NCBI GenBank assembly: GCA_019058275.1
Contig: JAHLVW010000066.1
Location: 62,001 to 126,000 of the forward strand
From: Candidatus Heimdallarchaeota archaeon
GTDB lineage: Archaea; Asgardarchaeota; Heimdallarchaeia; JABLTI01
Length of the DNA: 64,000 bases
Direction of reading: 5' to 3'
The notes under the pieces were generated by a model. That model was given only the letters and a program-made list of their open reading frames with translations. It did no database searches and was not told the DNA's origin. The stretch's first letter is position 1. Each line of letters starts with the position of its first letter. The position numbers were made by a program, and so were the translations under genes. Shown piece by piece: positions 8,997 to 17,883 of the stretch.

Positions 8997-10292
8997 TTAA
9001 AATGAAATTTGTTTTTCAATTGCCTGCTGACCGAATATTTTCTTTGCTGCTTTGTTTACTTTTTCTCTATCCTCTTTATACGAGTAGACTCTAAAAATAT
9101 ACATCATGCCCATTAAAGATTCAAAAATCCTTGATACTTTTCTTATTTTAACTTCTTTTTTAGTTCTATCTGTTCCTTCTCTTACAAACATTGGTATTTC
9201 ATATGCAGGTAAATCTATAGAATGAGAATAGGGAACACTCGGGAGTGTTGGTATATCAATGAATACGCTATCAATACTAACTTTTGCTTCATTAGCTATT
9301 TCTTCAATAAGCTTCTCTCGATACTCCTTTTTACCTAAAGTTGATTGTATGAAATCATCTCGAGTCATAAATTCTCTTTCAAAAGCAACCTTCAGCAATT
9401 TTCTATCAGCTAATTCAGTCATAATTTTTCTAGCTGCTTTACTTTCCATGAGTTGACTCCAAACAGAAAAGTCATCTAGTTTTAGATAATCTTCTGGTTT
9501 TTTGAAGCTTAGTAAACCAATTTCCTTTTCTGCTAGCTCCATTGCTCTAACAATCATCAATTGTGATGCTCTAGATACTTTATGAAAGTAGATTGTTCTA
9601 AAAGATTCAACTCTGGCAATAAGAAATGCTTCTAATGCTGGTAAGGCTGAGTAATTTACTGCTAAATTGTCATTAATTACACCCATTGTATAGAGGATTC
9701 TCATAACATCTACTTGACCATATTCTGCCCCTGTATGATATGAATCTCTAACAATGAAATCCATTTTATCTACATCACACGAACTTGAGATTATCTGATT
9801 AAGAAATCCTTTATTTTTGATGGTCTTATTTCCATGAATAAGATCACATACCTGATCAACCTTTAATCCATTCTCATTTAAAATATCAGCAATTTCTGAT
9901 TCCTTAATTATCCATCTCGAGAGATCTTCATGATTTTTCCTTACTTTTTGAAGTAATGCTTCAAACGTATGAGAAAAGGGTCCATGACCAACATCATGTA
10001 GTAAAGCAGCAATTTTGACCAATGATTTCTCATGATCTGTAATATCAACGTCTTCATCATTACAAAGAGAAGCAGCCATTTTTTCAGCTAAGTAACTCAC
10101 ACCTAAAGAATGTTCAAACCTCGTATGATTTGCTCCAGGATAGACAAATTCAGATCCAGAAAGTTGTTTTATTCTTCTTAAACGTTGAAAAAATCTGGTA
10201 TCGATAAGCTCCCTTTCGAAATCATTTATGAAAATATATCCATGTATTGGGTCTTTAATGAATTGCATTTTATTTGTAGTTGATTTTGTCAT
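8997..10292 (-). CDS. HD-domain phosphohydrolase (SAMHD1/dNTPase-like)
   Basis: The 431-residue protein opens with the family-typical KDPIHGYIFINDFERELIDT and RFFQRLRRIKQLSG. The HD metal site follows: HTRFEHSLG, then ALLHDVGHGPFSHTFE, and further on CDVDKMDFIVRDSYHTG. This layout is that of the widespread HD proteins related to SAMHD1 and dGTPases, which cut phosphate from (d)NTPs or related nucleotides. The substrate cannot be read from sequence. Length fits the archaeal members. It probably shares a transcript with the p27-like zinc protein downstream. Confidence 0.85.
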   Translation of the reverse strand: MTKSTTNKMQFIKDPIHGYIFINDFERELIDTRFFQRLRRIKQLSGSEFVYPGANHTRFEHSLGVSYLAEKMAASLCNDEDVDITDHEKSLVKIAALLHDVGHGPFSHTFEALLQKVRKNHEDLSRWIIKESEIADILNENGLKVDQVCDLIHGNKTIKNKGFLNQIISSSCDVDKMDFIVRDSYHTGAEYGQVDVMRILYTMGVINDNLAVNYSALPALEAFLIARVESFRTIYFHKVSRASQLMIVRAMELAEKEIGLLSFKKPEDYLKLDDFSVWSQLMESKAARKIMTELADRKLLKVAFEREFMTRDDFIQSTLGKKEYREKLIEEIANEAKVSIDSVFIDIPTLPSVPYSHSIDLPAYEIPMFVREGTDRTKKEVKIRKVSRIFESLMGMMYIFRVYSYKEDREKVNKAAKKIFGQQAIEKQISF

Positions 10293-10474
10293 ATAAAAAG
10301 CCCCAGAGTTTCTTAACTACTCTCTACTGCTTCTAATATCGCACAATTGATTTTCAGCTTAAAAAATAATTTGCATATGATTTTTTATTACAAAAAAGTG
10401 ATTTACAGGGATTCTATAATAACTAAAACGATGCATAGATTCTAATTTTTTACCCCTATTGCAACTCTAAATCA

Positions 10475-10873
10475 TTAATGAGTTTGTATTGAAGACATAA
10501 TTTCAGCTAATTTTGGTGCATGTTGAGATAAACTTCTAACAGTTATTGGCATTGATTGCTGGTCTGTAGATCCTCCGATGAGATAGAATCTTCCCAAATC
10601 TTTCAAAACCAAAAAACCATTAGAACCTCTCAAAATTATGTCTTGCAAAGGATTGAAGGACAATCTATCTATAGTCAACTTGCTTGTAGAGACTAAAGCA
10701 GCTGCTACAGCAGAAAGTTCTACAGGATCAATTGATTTATCCTGAGAAAAGAATGCTACTCTCTCGCCTGCATCAGAGACTACTGCTAAAGCTCCTAATT
10801 GTGTTTCAGAGGTAATCTGTTGGAGCACAGTAACTAGCTCTTTCGCTTTGTCTGGTGGTACCTTTATAGACAT
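10475..10873 (-). CDS. Roadblock/LC7 domain protein
   Basis: The 132-residue product is a single Roadblock/LC7 domain. It has an N-terminal helix (KAKELVTVLQQITSET), a strand GALAVVSDAGERVAFF, a central helix, then GSNGFLVLKDLGRFYLIGG and a C-terminal helix (VRSLSQHAPKLAEIM). Roadblock proteins act as dimeric platforms that regulate small GTPases; in Asgard archaea they are numerous and are thought to pair with Ras/Arf-like GTPases. None is encoded here. It lies about 40 bases downstream of the gelsolin-like gene on the same strand, which suggests a shared cytoskeletal or trafficking role. Confidence 0.8.
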   Translation of the reverse strand: MSIKVPPDKAKELVTVLQQITSETQLGALAVVSDAGERVAFFSQDKSIDPVELSAVAAALVSTSKLTIDRLSFNPLQDIILRGSNGFLVLKDLGRFYLIGGSTDQQSMPITVRSLSQHAPKLAEIMSSIQTH

Positions 10874-10913
10874 TTTTCTTCAACATGTTATCTATTTTAC
10901 TAATATATAATAT

Positions 10914-11942
10914 TTATTCAATTTCTATTTGAAAAGTACTCATTAGATCTTCAATTCCTTGATCTAATTTTACTTCATCTTTTTCTTTGACTTTCTTTTC
11001 AAGTTTTCTTAATACTTCTACTACTTTTACAACACCTTTTTCAATAATAATTCTTGGAACTCTATCTGGTGCAAGGAAAACTCCTTCTGGAGGGTCTGGT
11101 GGAACTAAAAATTCATTTCCTTGTTGTTTATATACTCCGGTTCCTACAATTATTAATTCTCGTTCATAACCAGCTGGTACTCCTAGTTCTTTCAATAGAC
11201 TGAATGCATGTCTTGGATCAACTTCTTCAATCATTTTTTGATGTGATGGTGTTGGTGCTGCAGCTTGTGCTCTTGGTTGTGCTTGTGGTGGTGGTGCGGG
11301 TGTGCCACTTGACTTTGTGTCAAATTTTTTAGCAGTAGTAGTTCCTGGTGCTGGACGAATGATTTTGGTTTCTTTACCATCACCCATCATTGCACTGAGA
11401 ATAGTTCTTTGTGGTTGTCTTGTTTGTTGTTTTGGTTGAGATTCTGGTCTCTTTGGTCTTGGACCACCAACTTTTGGTTTAACGCCTTCTTTTTTTGATC
11501 CAGCAAATTGACTCATAGAAGCTTTATCCTTATCCGTATAGATAATCTTCTTAGTTGGCTCACTACCTGATAGTTTAAAATCAACACCTGATTCTAATCC
11601 CATCTCTGAAGGATTAGTTGGGATTCCTCTTGTAGTTGAATCAATAACACCAACTGAAGCTTCTCCACGGGAACGTTTTATAGTAAATTCAAACTCTTGG
11701 GTTTCATCACCTTCTTCAACTACAGATAAACGATAAGCAAACCCATAATAGGTTTTTCTAAGTTCAGCAGCAGCTCTGCTGCCAATAAATTTCTTTTTTA
11801 TGCCTGAATTAGCTCCCTTCCAAAGGAATATTCGCTTAAATTGATCATCAACAACAATTATTACTTTTGTACTTTCTGAAATAAACTCATTCTCTTCATC
11901 TAAAGTGCCATCTTCGAGTACTTCATAAAACTTCATTGTCAT
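10914..11942 (-). CDS. gelsolin-like domain protein with Pro/Gln-rich linker
   Basis: Residues 1-90 resemble a gelsolin/ADF-H-like fold: TKVIIVVDDQFKRIFLWKG, a helix with FIGSRAAAELRKTYYGFAY, then RLSVVEEGDE. This is the strand-'WxG'-helix-'EG' pattern of gelsolin repeats. Residues about 150-240 are low-complexity, rich in Pro, Gln, Lys and Ala, and likely disordered. The C-terminal part (about 245-342) is a separate mixed domain with DPRHAFSLLKELGVPAGYER and a final charged helix. Asgard gelsolins can modulate actin filaments, but most described ones have different lengths and tails, so actin binding here is a hypothesis. It is likely co-transcribed with the Roadblock gene downstream. Confidence 0.6.
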   Translation of the reverse strand: MTMKFYEVLEDGTLDEENEFISESTKVIIVVDDQFKRIFLWKGANSGIKKKFIGSRAAAELRKTYYGFAYRLSVVEEGDETQEFEFTIKRSRGEASVGVIDSTTRGIPTNPSEMGLESGVDFKLSGSEPTKKIIYTDKDKASMSQFAGSKKEGVKPKVGGPRPKRPESQPKQQTRQPQRTILSAMMGDGKETKIIRPAPGTTTAKKFDTKSSGTPAPPPQAQPRAQAAAPTPSHQKMIEEVDPRHAFSLLKELGVPAGYERELIIVGTGVYKQQGNEFLVPPDPPEGVFLAPDRVPRIIIEKGVVKVVEVLRKLEKKVKEKDEVKLDQGIEDLMSTFQIEIE

Positions 11943-12095
11943 TTTATTGCATTCTCCATTAAACGCGTACGAATTCGTATCTTTTGTTTTAACAACAACT
12001 CATTGTTTTCTGAATACACGCATAAATTATCCTAAATAACCTTTACTCTATGTATATAAAATCCCTTTTGGTATTGACAAAAAATAACAAATTAT

Positions 12096-12509
12096 CTATG
12101 TGCTGATTTTTGAGAGTAATTGTTCTATTAATTTTATTGATTCCAAGAATAAATCTTCGTTATTTTCTTGAAAATATACTGAAAGATAAACCATTTTCCC
12201 TTGTCCAACTACGATTTTCTCTGCTAAAGCTTTGGCATATAATTCATTTCTAGATCCAATTACTGTTGCAGACATTAGTTCTCTTCTATCGATACGTGGT
12301 TGAGTAATTTTATCAAAACCTGTTCCTGACCCTTGTTGAACAGAAGCTGTGGGTAATGATATAGCTGTAGTTCCTAAATTAAGTGAATCCTTTTCTGAAA
12401 TGGACACAAAAAAACCATTAGTAAAATGTATTGCTATTAGCTGAAGATTTTCACTTTCTATTTTTGTAATAGGTAGATTTTGATCATGAACAGTATCTTT
12501 CTCTGTCAT
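12096..12509 (-). CDS. small protein, possibly PAC3/PAC4-like proteasome assembly chaperone
   Basis: The 137-residue protein begins with a polar stretch and a strand (LIAIHFTNGFFVSI). A Gly/Ser/Thr-rich loop follows, then MSATVIGSRNELYAKALAEK, a strand MVYLSVYF and a final helix. The order 'strand with a small-residue Gly-Ser turn, LA-x2-L/I helix, VxxSV strand, helix' resembles eukaryotic proteasome assembly chaperones 3 and 4. This is a fold-level guess with weak sequence support. It precedes the aRoadblock/gelsolin pair on the strand and follows the NYN and cis-prenyltransferase genes, with 18 bases to the NYN gene. Confidence 0.4.
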   Translation of the reverse strand: MTEKDTVHDQNLPITKIESENLQLIAIHFTNGFFVSISEKDSLNLGTTAISLPTASVQQGSGTGFDKITQPRIDRRELMSATVIGSRNELYAKALAEKIVVGQGKMVYLSVYFQENNEDLFLESIKLIEQLLSKIST

Positions 12510-12527
12510 TATAATCCAACCTACTAT

Positions 12528-12998
12528 TTACTTAAGATAATCAAGGTAGAGAATATAATCAGCAATTGATTCCATTGCTTGTGTAACATTTTCTTTCCAT
12601 GAAATTAGCAACAATTTTTTCTCTTTTTTTATTCGAGCATAAACCGGATATAGATTTGGATCAGTGGTTCCAATTCCAATTATATCTATCGATTGAGAGT
12701 TCATATATTCTAATATACTGATTGTCAAGTGAATGTCTAAATCACTACCTACAATCTCTTCCTGAAAGCCTTGGTCACTTAATAGGTTGGATTCTTTCTG
12801 AGTAATTTGCATATCAAAGATTACTTTCCCAGTTCTAATTGTACCTATTTCGGATAAAGCATCCTTCAAAATACCCAGCTTATATATCTCGAAATCTGGT
12901 AAAATTGTTGGTCCATCTAGAATAATCGCTATATTTTTTTTATCCTCATCGGATATAATTCTTAACGCTTTTCCCATTTTGCTTAACATTCTATCCAC
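12528..12998 (-). CDS. NYN/PIN-like domain protein (TIGR00288-type)
   Basis: The 156-residue protein fits the small archaeal NYN (LabA-like) family. It has IAIILDGPTILP near residue 23 with the first conserved Asp, GSDLDIHLTISILEYM near residue 84 with further acidic residues, and GIGTTDPNLYPVYARIKK near residue 110, then LLLISW. These acids form the metal site of PIN/NYN nucleases, so an RNase role is plausible. Archaeal members are often found beside the undecaprenyl/polyprenyl diphosphate synthase gene, as here (15 bases from it). The true catalytic activity is untested for this family. Confidence 0.7.
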   Translation of the reverse strand: MDRMLSKMGKALRIISDEDKKNIAIILDGPTILPDFEIYKLGILKDALSEIGTIRTGKVIFDMQITQKESNLLSDQGFQEEIVGSDLDIHLTISILEYMNSQSIDIIGIGTTDPNLYPVYARIKKEKKLLLISWKENVTQAMESIADYILYLDYLK

Positions 12999-13013
12999 CT
13001 TGCAAATTAACTA

Positions 13014-13778
13014 CTATTTTCCATATCGTCTTTCTCTTTGTTGGAATGTTCGCACAGCTCTCCACAAATCAATTTTTCTAAATGCAGGCCAATAGATATC
13101 TGTGAAATAGAGCTCTGAATATGCACTTTGCCAGAGCAGAAATCCACTTAGTCTTTCTTCCCCCGAAGTTCTGATTATTAAATCTGGATCTGGAATTCCT
13201 TCTGTATATAAATGATCATTAATGGTCTTCTCATCAATATCTGCAATTGTTAATTCATTATCTTTAACCTTGTTAGCAATCTTCTTTACTGCATCTACTA
13301 TTTCTGCTCTTCCACCATAACTTAGAGCCACATTTAGTAAATGCTTATCATAATCTTTAGTTTTTTCCTCAATATCATCAATTAATTTCAATATATTCTT
13401 TGAAAGATTCTCTCTTCTACCAATGATTTTTACTTTAACTTGATTATCGACAATCAATGGATCTGTATTTATTTTATTTAGTTTCTTTACAAGTAATTCC
13501 ATGATTTTCTTAACTTCTTCTGGAGATCTATTAAAATTTTCAGTTGAAAAGACATATAAAGTTATGACTTTAATTCCAATACCTAAACACCAAATGAGCA
13601 ACTCCTCAACTTTTTCTGCTCCAAAGAAATGTCCTTCTTTAGCATCTAATCCCTTCTTGCGTGCATATCTTCTATTACCATCTAGGATTACTCCAATATG
13701 ATGTGGTTTGGGACCCTTCTTTACTTCATTCCATAACCTCTTTTCATAGAATTTATAAATGGATGAGGGGAGCTTCAT
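13014..13778 (-). CDS. uppS: cis-prenyltransferase (undecaprenyl/polyprenyl diphosphate synthase)
   Basis: The 254-residue enzyme has all family signatures: HIGVILDGNRRYARKKG with the catalytic Asp, GHFFGAEKVEELLIW, LYVFSTENFNRS, and the C-terminal DPDLIIRTSGEERLSGFLLW with QSAYSELYFTDIYWP. It condenses isopentenyl diphosphate onto an allylic primer to make the long cis-polyprenyl lipid carrier. In archaea this becomes the dolichol-type carrier for N-glycosylation; the secreted protein at 15327 has many N-glycosylation sequons that would use it. Length is typical. It heads a unit with the NYN gene. Confidence 0.92.
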   Translation of the reverse strand: MKLPSSIYKFYEKRLWNEVKKGPKPHHIGVILDGNRRYARKKGLDAKEGHFFGAEKVEELLIWCLGIGIKVITLYVFSTENFNRSPEEVKKIMELLVKKLNKINTDPLIVDNQVKVKIIGRRENLSKNILKLIDDIEEKTKDYDKHLLNVALSYGGRAEIVDAVKKIANKVKDNELTIADIDEKTINDHLYTEGIPDPDLIIRTSGEERLSGFLLWQSAYSELYFTDIYWPAFRKIDLWRAVRTFQQRERRYGK

Positions 13779-13881
13779 TTTCTATCAACAACGTAGCAAA
13801 TGATTAATCTATATTAAGATTTCAAAGGTCATTATTTAACTATTGCCTTTTAAATGAGAATCTAAACTATTTCAAATTACT

Positions 13882-14469
13882 TCAAGATTGGAGAATATCT
13901 TTAACGATTTTACCATTCTTAATAATTCCATAATAGGAAAAGCTTTCTTTATTATTGAACGAATTAGCTAACCATCTATCAAAAGTCTTACTAGTTTGAG
14001 TTAATACTTTAGCAAAAAAGAGGTTTAACACTATTCCATGTGAAACTATCAATATTTTCTTGTTTGTGAATTTGGAATCAATTTCTCGTACTTTCTTATC
14101 AAATCTCGTTAAAGCATCACCTGCTTTTTCCCAATTGTTAAAAGATTGATTAAAATTCCCGATACTTTTCTTGACAAATTCCTTGTAACCTTCATTTGTT
14201 GTGAATTTTCCTTTATCCCTATCCAATTCATTGAATTCTTTACATTGTAGAATTTTTATGTTATCCCTTTTGGCAAAATAAGACGCAGTTAGAATTGCTT
14301 TTCTCTCTTTTGAAGAATAAATAATATCAAGATTTATCAAATTCTCGTCATTCATTAGTGATTGAATCTGATTTATACCATCTTCAGCTAAATCCCATTG
14401 TGAAACAGGTATTTCTTGATCTACTTTCGTTTTAGTATGTCGTAGGAATATAATTCTATTATTTGACAT
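13882..14469 (-). CDS. histidine phosphatase superfamily protein
   Basis: The 195-residue protein has the N-terminal RHG-like motif as IIFLRHTKTK (Arg-His-Thr; the catalytic His is present, the usual Gly is Thr) and the second catalytic His in KKILIVSHGIVLNLFF near residue 145. A central Glu in CKEFNELDRDKGKF could be the proton donor. The family covers phosphoglycerate mutases, sugar phosphatases and many others; the substrate is not predictable. The gene stands alone, about 100 bases from uppS. Confidence 0.75.
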   Translation of the reverse strand: MSNNRIIFLRHTKTKVDQEIPVSQWDLAEDGINQIQSLMNDENLINLDIIYSSKERKAILTASYFAKRDNIKILQCKEFNELDRDKGKFTTNEGYKEFVKKSIGNFNQSFNNWEKAGDALTRFDKKVREIDSKFTNKKILIVSHGIVLNLFFAKVLTQTSKTFDRWLANSFNNKESFSYYGIIKNGKIVKDILQS

Positions 14470-14578
14470 GATATATTCATATATGAATAAAATCTCAAAG
14501 ACATATAATAATTATCCAAAATCCACTTGTGTAATTAAAAGAATATAGAAAAGAGTTGCATAAGCAACTTCTATAAAT

Positions 14579-15010
14579 TTAGAGAATATCAGCAATTTTC
14601 CTAGCTGCTCTGCCCATCTCTAAAAAGATTAATCCTAATTTAGCATCTTTTCGAGAGCTAACAGTAAGCACTGCATTAGGACCTGCATTCATAGAAATGA
14701 TGGTTCCTTCTGATCCTTCTACAAAAACCCTTTCGATTCGTCCTTTTCGCATTTCCTCGATTACTCTTTCACCTAAGGAAAGCATTGCTGCTGTCATCGC
14801 TGCCAATCTTGTTTCCTCGATATCTCTTGGTAAGGCAGATGCTATAGGTAATCCTTCAACACTAACTACTGCTGCGGCTTCTATCTCTGGTACGGATGAC
14901 TCTAATTCTTTTAACATATTATTAAGCTCAGTATTCCTTCCGCCAGCTTGACCAAAACCAATAACTGAGAGTAAATCTTCTCTTGAAACTTGTTCATCTT
15001 TTCGCTGCAA
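14579..15010 (-). CDS. Roadblock/LC7 domain protein
   Basis: The 143-residue protein is a second Roadblock domain, of the MglB-like type. It has an N-terminal helix with NNMLKELESSVPEIEAAAV, then VVSVEGLPIASALP, a helix with LAAMTAAMLSLGERVIEEM, VFVEGSEGTIISMNAG and LTVSSRKDAKLGLIFLEM, and a final helix. Such proteins dimerise and act as GTPase-activating or scaffold partners of Ras-like GTPases. It is monocistronic here and differs clearly from the copy at 10475, so it is an independent paralogue, not a recent duplicate. Confidence 0.85.
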   Translation of the reverse strand: MQRKDEQVSREDLLSVIGFGQAGGRNTELNNMLKELESSVPEIEAAAVVSVEGLPIASALPRDIEETRLAAMTAAMLSLGERVIEEMRKGRIERVFVEGSEGTIISMNAGPNAVLTVSSRKDAKLGLIFLEMGRAARKIADIL

Positions 15011-15326
15011 TTTGACACCTTCAGTGTAATGAGTGTAGGTGAATATTTTATATTCTGTCTTTGTTCTTTACCTATTATAAGTTTATTTAAATGTGATATT
15101 TAACGGTACAAATATCCCTACATAATAATATAATACAAAAACTAATAACCAGCACTATAAAAAAACTTCAAAAGAGGATTTTTTTTCATCAAGAATTTAC
15201 TTTTACATTTCATTAAGTATAACAATTAATGCAATCATCAATAGAAATAGTACTTTTAACAAAACATTGAATATTATTAAAAGAACAATATCATGAATTT
15301 TCTATATCTACGAATCATTTATTAAT
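15011..15326. other. AT-rich intergenic region between divergent genes
   Basis: This 316-base stretch separates the divergent Roadblock and secreted-protein genes. It is strongly AT-rich with several short A and T runs. I see no open reading frame of note, no tRNA and no clear stable hairpin. It presumably holds both promoters. Confidence 0.5.
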
Positions 15327-16037
15327 ATGCATTTATCAACTGAACCGACCAACAATTGGTGTGACAAAACATTGAGAAGAAGGAAATTATTACCAATTAG
15401 CCTTGCTCTAACATTAACATGCTTTGCATTATTTAGTGGTTTAGGTTACATTAATTCTGAACCAACATTAAATACGATTATTTTGTATGTGGCTGCAGAT
15501 AACACTCAACCAATTATTGGAGATCAAATTAATTTTACAGTGGTCTTTAAAAATTTCTTAAATGAAACCGAGAGCCTCTCAGAGGTTGTTGTAGAAACTT
15601 CAACATCTACAGAGATAAATATTACAAATGTGTTTGATGCTTCATTTAATGAAACCACATATAACACAACACAATATTATGTAGACAATGAAAATTCAAC
15701 CGATCCAATATTCTGGATTGAAGAAAATTATTTCAATATCACATGGGCAAAATTCCATCAAAACATGACATATAACTTCTGGTTTACAGTAAATTGTACA
15801 GATACAGGTTTATTCTTTGTTGATAATCCATATATTCATTATAAATTGAATAATGAAACAAATACAGTTCGTGGCTCAGGTTATAACTTTGAGGTCAGAG
15901 ACATTCCCGTAACAACTTCAATTCCGTCACCTGCCAGAGGAGATTGGACTTGGCAATGGTGGTTTATTGGAAGCATTCTTGTTGTAGTACCCATAATTGT
16001 GATTGTAATCACAAGACTAACCTTATGGAAAAGATAA
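15327..16037 (+). CDS. secreted or surface protein with C-terminal membrane anchor
   Basis: The 236-residue protein has a basic N-terminus followed by a hydrophobic helix (about residues 22-42, LLPISLALTLTCFALFSGLG), a long extracellular region and a C-terminal transmembrane helix (about 212-232) ending in a short basic tail. The extracellular part has many N-x-S/T sequons (for example NFT, NET, NIT, NTT, NMT), as expected for an N-glycosylated archaeal surface protein. The beta-rich middle with repeated DNTQPIIGDQINFTV-like strands suggests a CARDB/Ig-like fold. No specific role is recognised. It converges with bshA. Confidence 0.65.
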   Translation: MHLSTEPTNNWCDKTLRRRKLLPISLALTLTCFALFSGLGYINSEPTLNTIILYVAADNTQPIIGDQINFTVVFKNFLNETESLSEVVVETSTSTEINITNVFDASFNETTYNTTQYYVDNENSTDPIFWIEENYFNITWAKFHQNMTYNFWFTVNCTDTGLFFVDNPYIHYKLNNETNTVRGSGYNFEVRDIPVTTSIPSPARGDWTWQWWFIGSILVVVPIIVIVITRLTLWKR

Positions 16038-16077
16038 AGCATGAATTGATTAGCTAAAAAGCATAACTAATCATTCA

Positions 16078-17175
16078 TTATTTTTCATTTATTGTTCTTT
16101 TATACAAATTCTCATAGAGAGGTATTATTTTATCTGGGTGGAATTTCTCCCTCGCAACCTTAGCTGCATTCTCTCCATAAGTTTTCAATAGTTTCTCATC
16201 TTCGATTAAGATACTCATGTAATTTGCAAGAGCATCAACATCTCCAACATCAGCTAAGAAACCAGTCTGTTCATGAGCAACTACCTCAGGTAATCCACCT
16301 GCTTTTGAAGCTATAACTGGTATTTTGCAGGACATTGCTTCAAGTGCTGCTAAACCAAAGCTCTCAATTTCAGAGGGTATTAAAAAGACGTCTGTATAAC
16401 ATAAAATTCTAGGAACATTAAGTAAGCTGCCACGGAAAGTTATTGAGTCCTTCAATCCCATTGATATCGCTAAATCTCTACAATATTCTAATTCTGGTCC
16501 TTGTCCAATCATTTCCAATCGAATGTTTTTGTGTTGTTTGTGTATTTTTGAAAAAGCTTGAATTATATCAGGTGATCTTTTTACTTGTCTGAAATTAGAT
16601 ACATGAGAGAAAACAAATTCATCTTTTTCTGGTTTCTTAATATGGGCGAATTTATTTGGATCTACAAAATTATAAATAACCTCAATTTCTTTTTCAATAT
16701 TATATCTTTCATAAATAAAATCCAACATGAAATTTGAAACTGTTGTAAGAGCATCATGATTGTTTAAGCTTAACTCAAGAATTGGCTTATAAGCATCATC
16801 AAGCCCAAGCAAATGCATGTCTGAACCATGTAGTGTTGAAATTATATTCATTTTATTATCTGTTAATTTTGCTAAATATAAAGAAATAGAGTGAGGAATT
16901 GCATAATGTGCATGAAAAATATCAATCTTTTGTTCTTTATAAAGTTTAGATAATAGTGAAGCAAGTATTACCGTATAAGGTTTGTACTTAAATAGTGGGT
17001 ACGAAAGTATGTTCACTTCATGAAAGATAAAATTCTCTTCAAGCTTTAATCGTTCAGGTAGCTGGTATGATATAAAATGAACTTCATGCCCATTTTCCAT
17101 TAATTTTAATCCCAACTCAGTACCAACAATACCGCTACCACCAAATGTAGGATAGTTTATGATTCCAATCTTCAT
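16078..17175 (-). CDS. bshA: BshA-like N-acetyl-glucosaminyl-malate synthase (bacillithiol)
   Basis: The 365-residue GT4 glycosyltransferase begins MKIGIINYPTFGGSGIVGTE, the BshA signature, and has HAHYAIPHSISLYLAK, STLHGSDMHLLG, FSHVSNFRQVKRS and the nucleotide-sugar motif ESFGLAALEAMSCKIPVIAS with AGGLPEVV. BshA joins UDP-GlcNAc and L-malate, the first step of bacillithiol synthesis. Identification does not rest on this gene alone: bshB and bshC homologues lie directly upstream in the same operon with gaps of 30 and -16 bases. Length matches bacterial BshA. The gene is cytosolic, with no signal sequence. Confidence 0.85.
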   Translation of the reverse strand: MKIGIINYPTFGGSGIVGTELGLKLMENGHEVHFISYQLPERLKLEENFIFHEVNILSYPLFKYKPYTVILASLLSKLYKEQKIDIFHAHYAIPHSISLYLAKLTDNKMNIISTLHGSDMHLLGLDDAYKPILELSLNNHDALTTVSNFMLDFIYERYNIEKEIEVIYNFVDPNKFAHIKKPEKDEFVFSHVSNFRQVKRSPDIIQAFSKIHKQHKNIRLEMIGQGPELEYCRDLAISMGLKDSITFRGSLLNVPRILCYTDVFLIPSEIESFGLAALEAMSCKIPVIASKAGGLPEVVAHEQTGFLADVGDVDALANYMSILIEDEKLLKTYGENAAKVAREKFHPDKIIPLYENLYKRTINEK

Positions 17176-17205
17176 TTTTTCACACCTTATTTTTATTCTG
17201 CGATT

Positions 17206-17883
17206 TTAAAAGAATATCTTCCAATCCTTTAATGCTATTGGATTCTTCAAGAAGAATGCTTCACCAAAATCAGCCAAGATTAATGAACCATAAAAACGAC
17301 ATCTCTCATAAACTGGAAAAGGCAGATATTCCTTAGAAAATTCTTTGAATTGAGACTTATATGTCATGATTGCTTCTTTCTTTCTTTCAAATTCTTGACT
17401 TATATCCAAAATATAAGAGGGAGAAAATTGTCCATTTAATTCGTAATAGATCATATGGTTTACTTTATACCTTGGATGATCCAGTTCTACTTTCTTCAGT
17501 TTGGCATAATGACAAGCTTTTGTAACAATATCAGATGTTGTTGAGTGATCCGGATGGCGGTCTTCCCAGTAAGGAATTAAAACAACTTTAGGTTGATACT
17601 CTCGTATCTTACTAGCAACAAAAAGGATAGTCTTCTTTTTATCCTCAAATGGTAGGTTCGCATCTGGAAAACCTAGATTCTCTCTAATTTTTACTCCCAA
17701 ATTTTTTTTAGCTTTATCTGCTTCATTTATGCGAGTTTCTTTATTACCTAGTGACCCCATTTCTCCTGTAGTTAAATCTATAATGCCTACAGCTAATCCC
17801 TCATCAACAGCTTTAACAATTGCTCCACCTGCACCCAATTCTGCATCATCAGGATGTGGAGCAAACACTAAAACATCCAACAT
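17206..17883 (-). CDS. bshB1: BshB-like GlcNAc-malate deacetylase (bacillithiol)
   Basis: The 225-residue LmbE/PIG-L family protein has the zinc-binding motif FAPHPDDAELGAGG at its N-terminus, LTTGEMGSLGNKETRINEA, LGFPDANLPF and the second metal site DRHPDHSTTSD near residue 110. These are the marks of BshB1, which removes the acetyl group from GlcNAc-malate. It overlaps the end of bshC by 16 bases and precedes bshA, so the three are translated as a coupled unit. LmbE proteins also act on other GlcNAc substrates, but the neighbours make the bacillithiol role the best reading. Confidence 0.85.
   Translation of the reverse strand: MLDVLVFAPHPDDAELGAGGAIVKAVDEGLAVGIIDLTTGEMGSLGNKETRINEADKAKKNLGVKIRENLGFPDANLPFEDKKKTILFVASKIREYQPKVVLIPYWEDRHPDHSTTSDIVTKACHYAKLKKVELDHPRYKVNHMIYYELNGQFSPSYILDISQEFERKKEAIMTYKSQFKEFSKEYLPFPVYERCRFYGSLILADFGEAFFLKNPIALKDWKIFF

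Noticed and set aside
8736..9005. 89-codon plus-strand frame opposite the p27-like gene
   Set aside because: It is antisense to a gene with clear zinc-ribbon motifs and is rich in Leu/Phe/His as shadows usually are.
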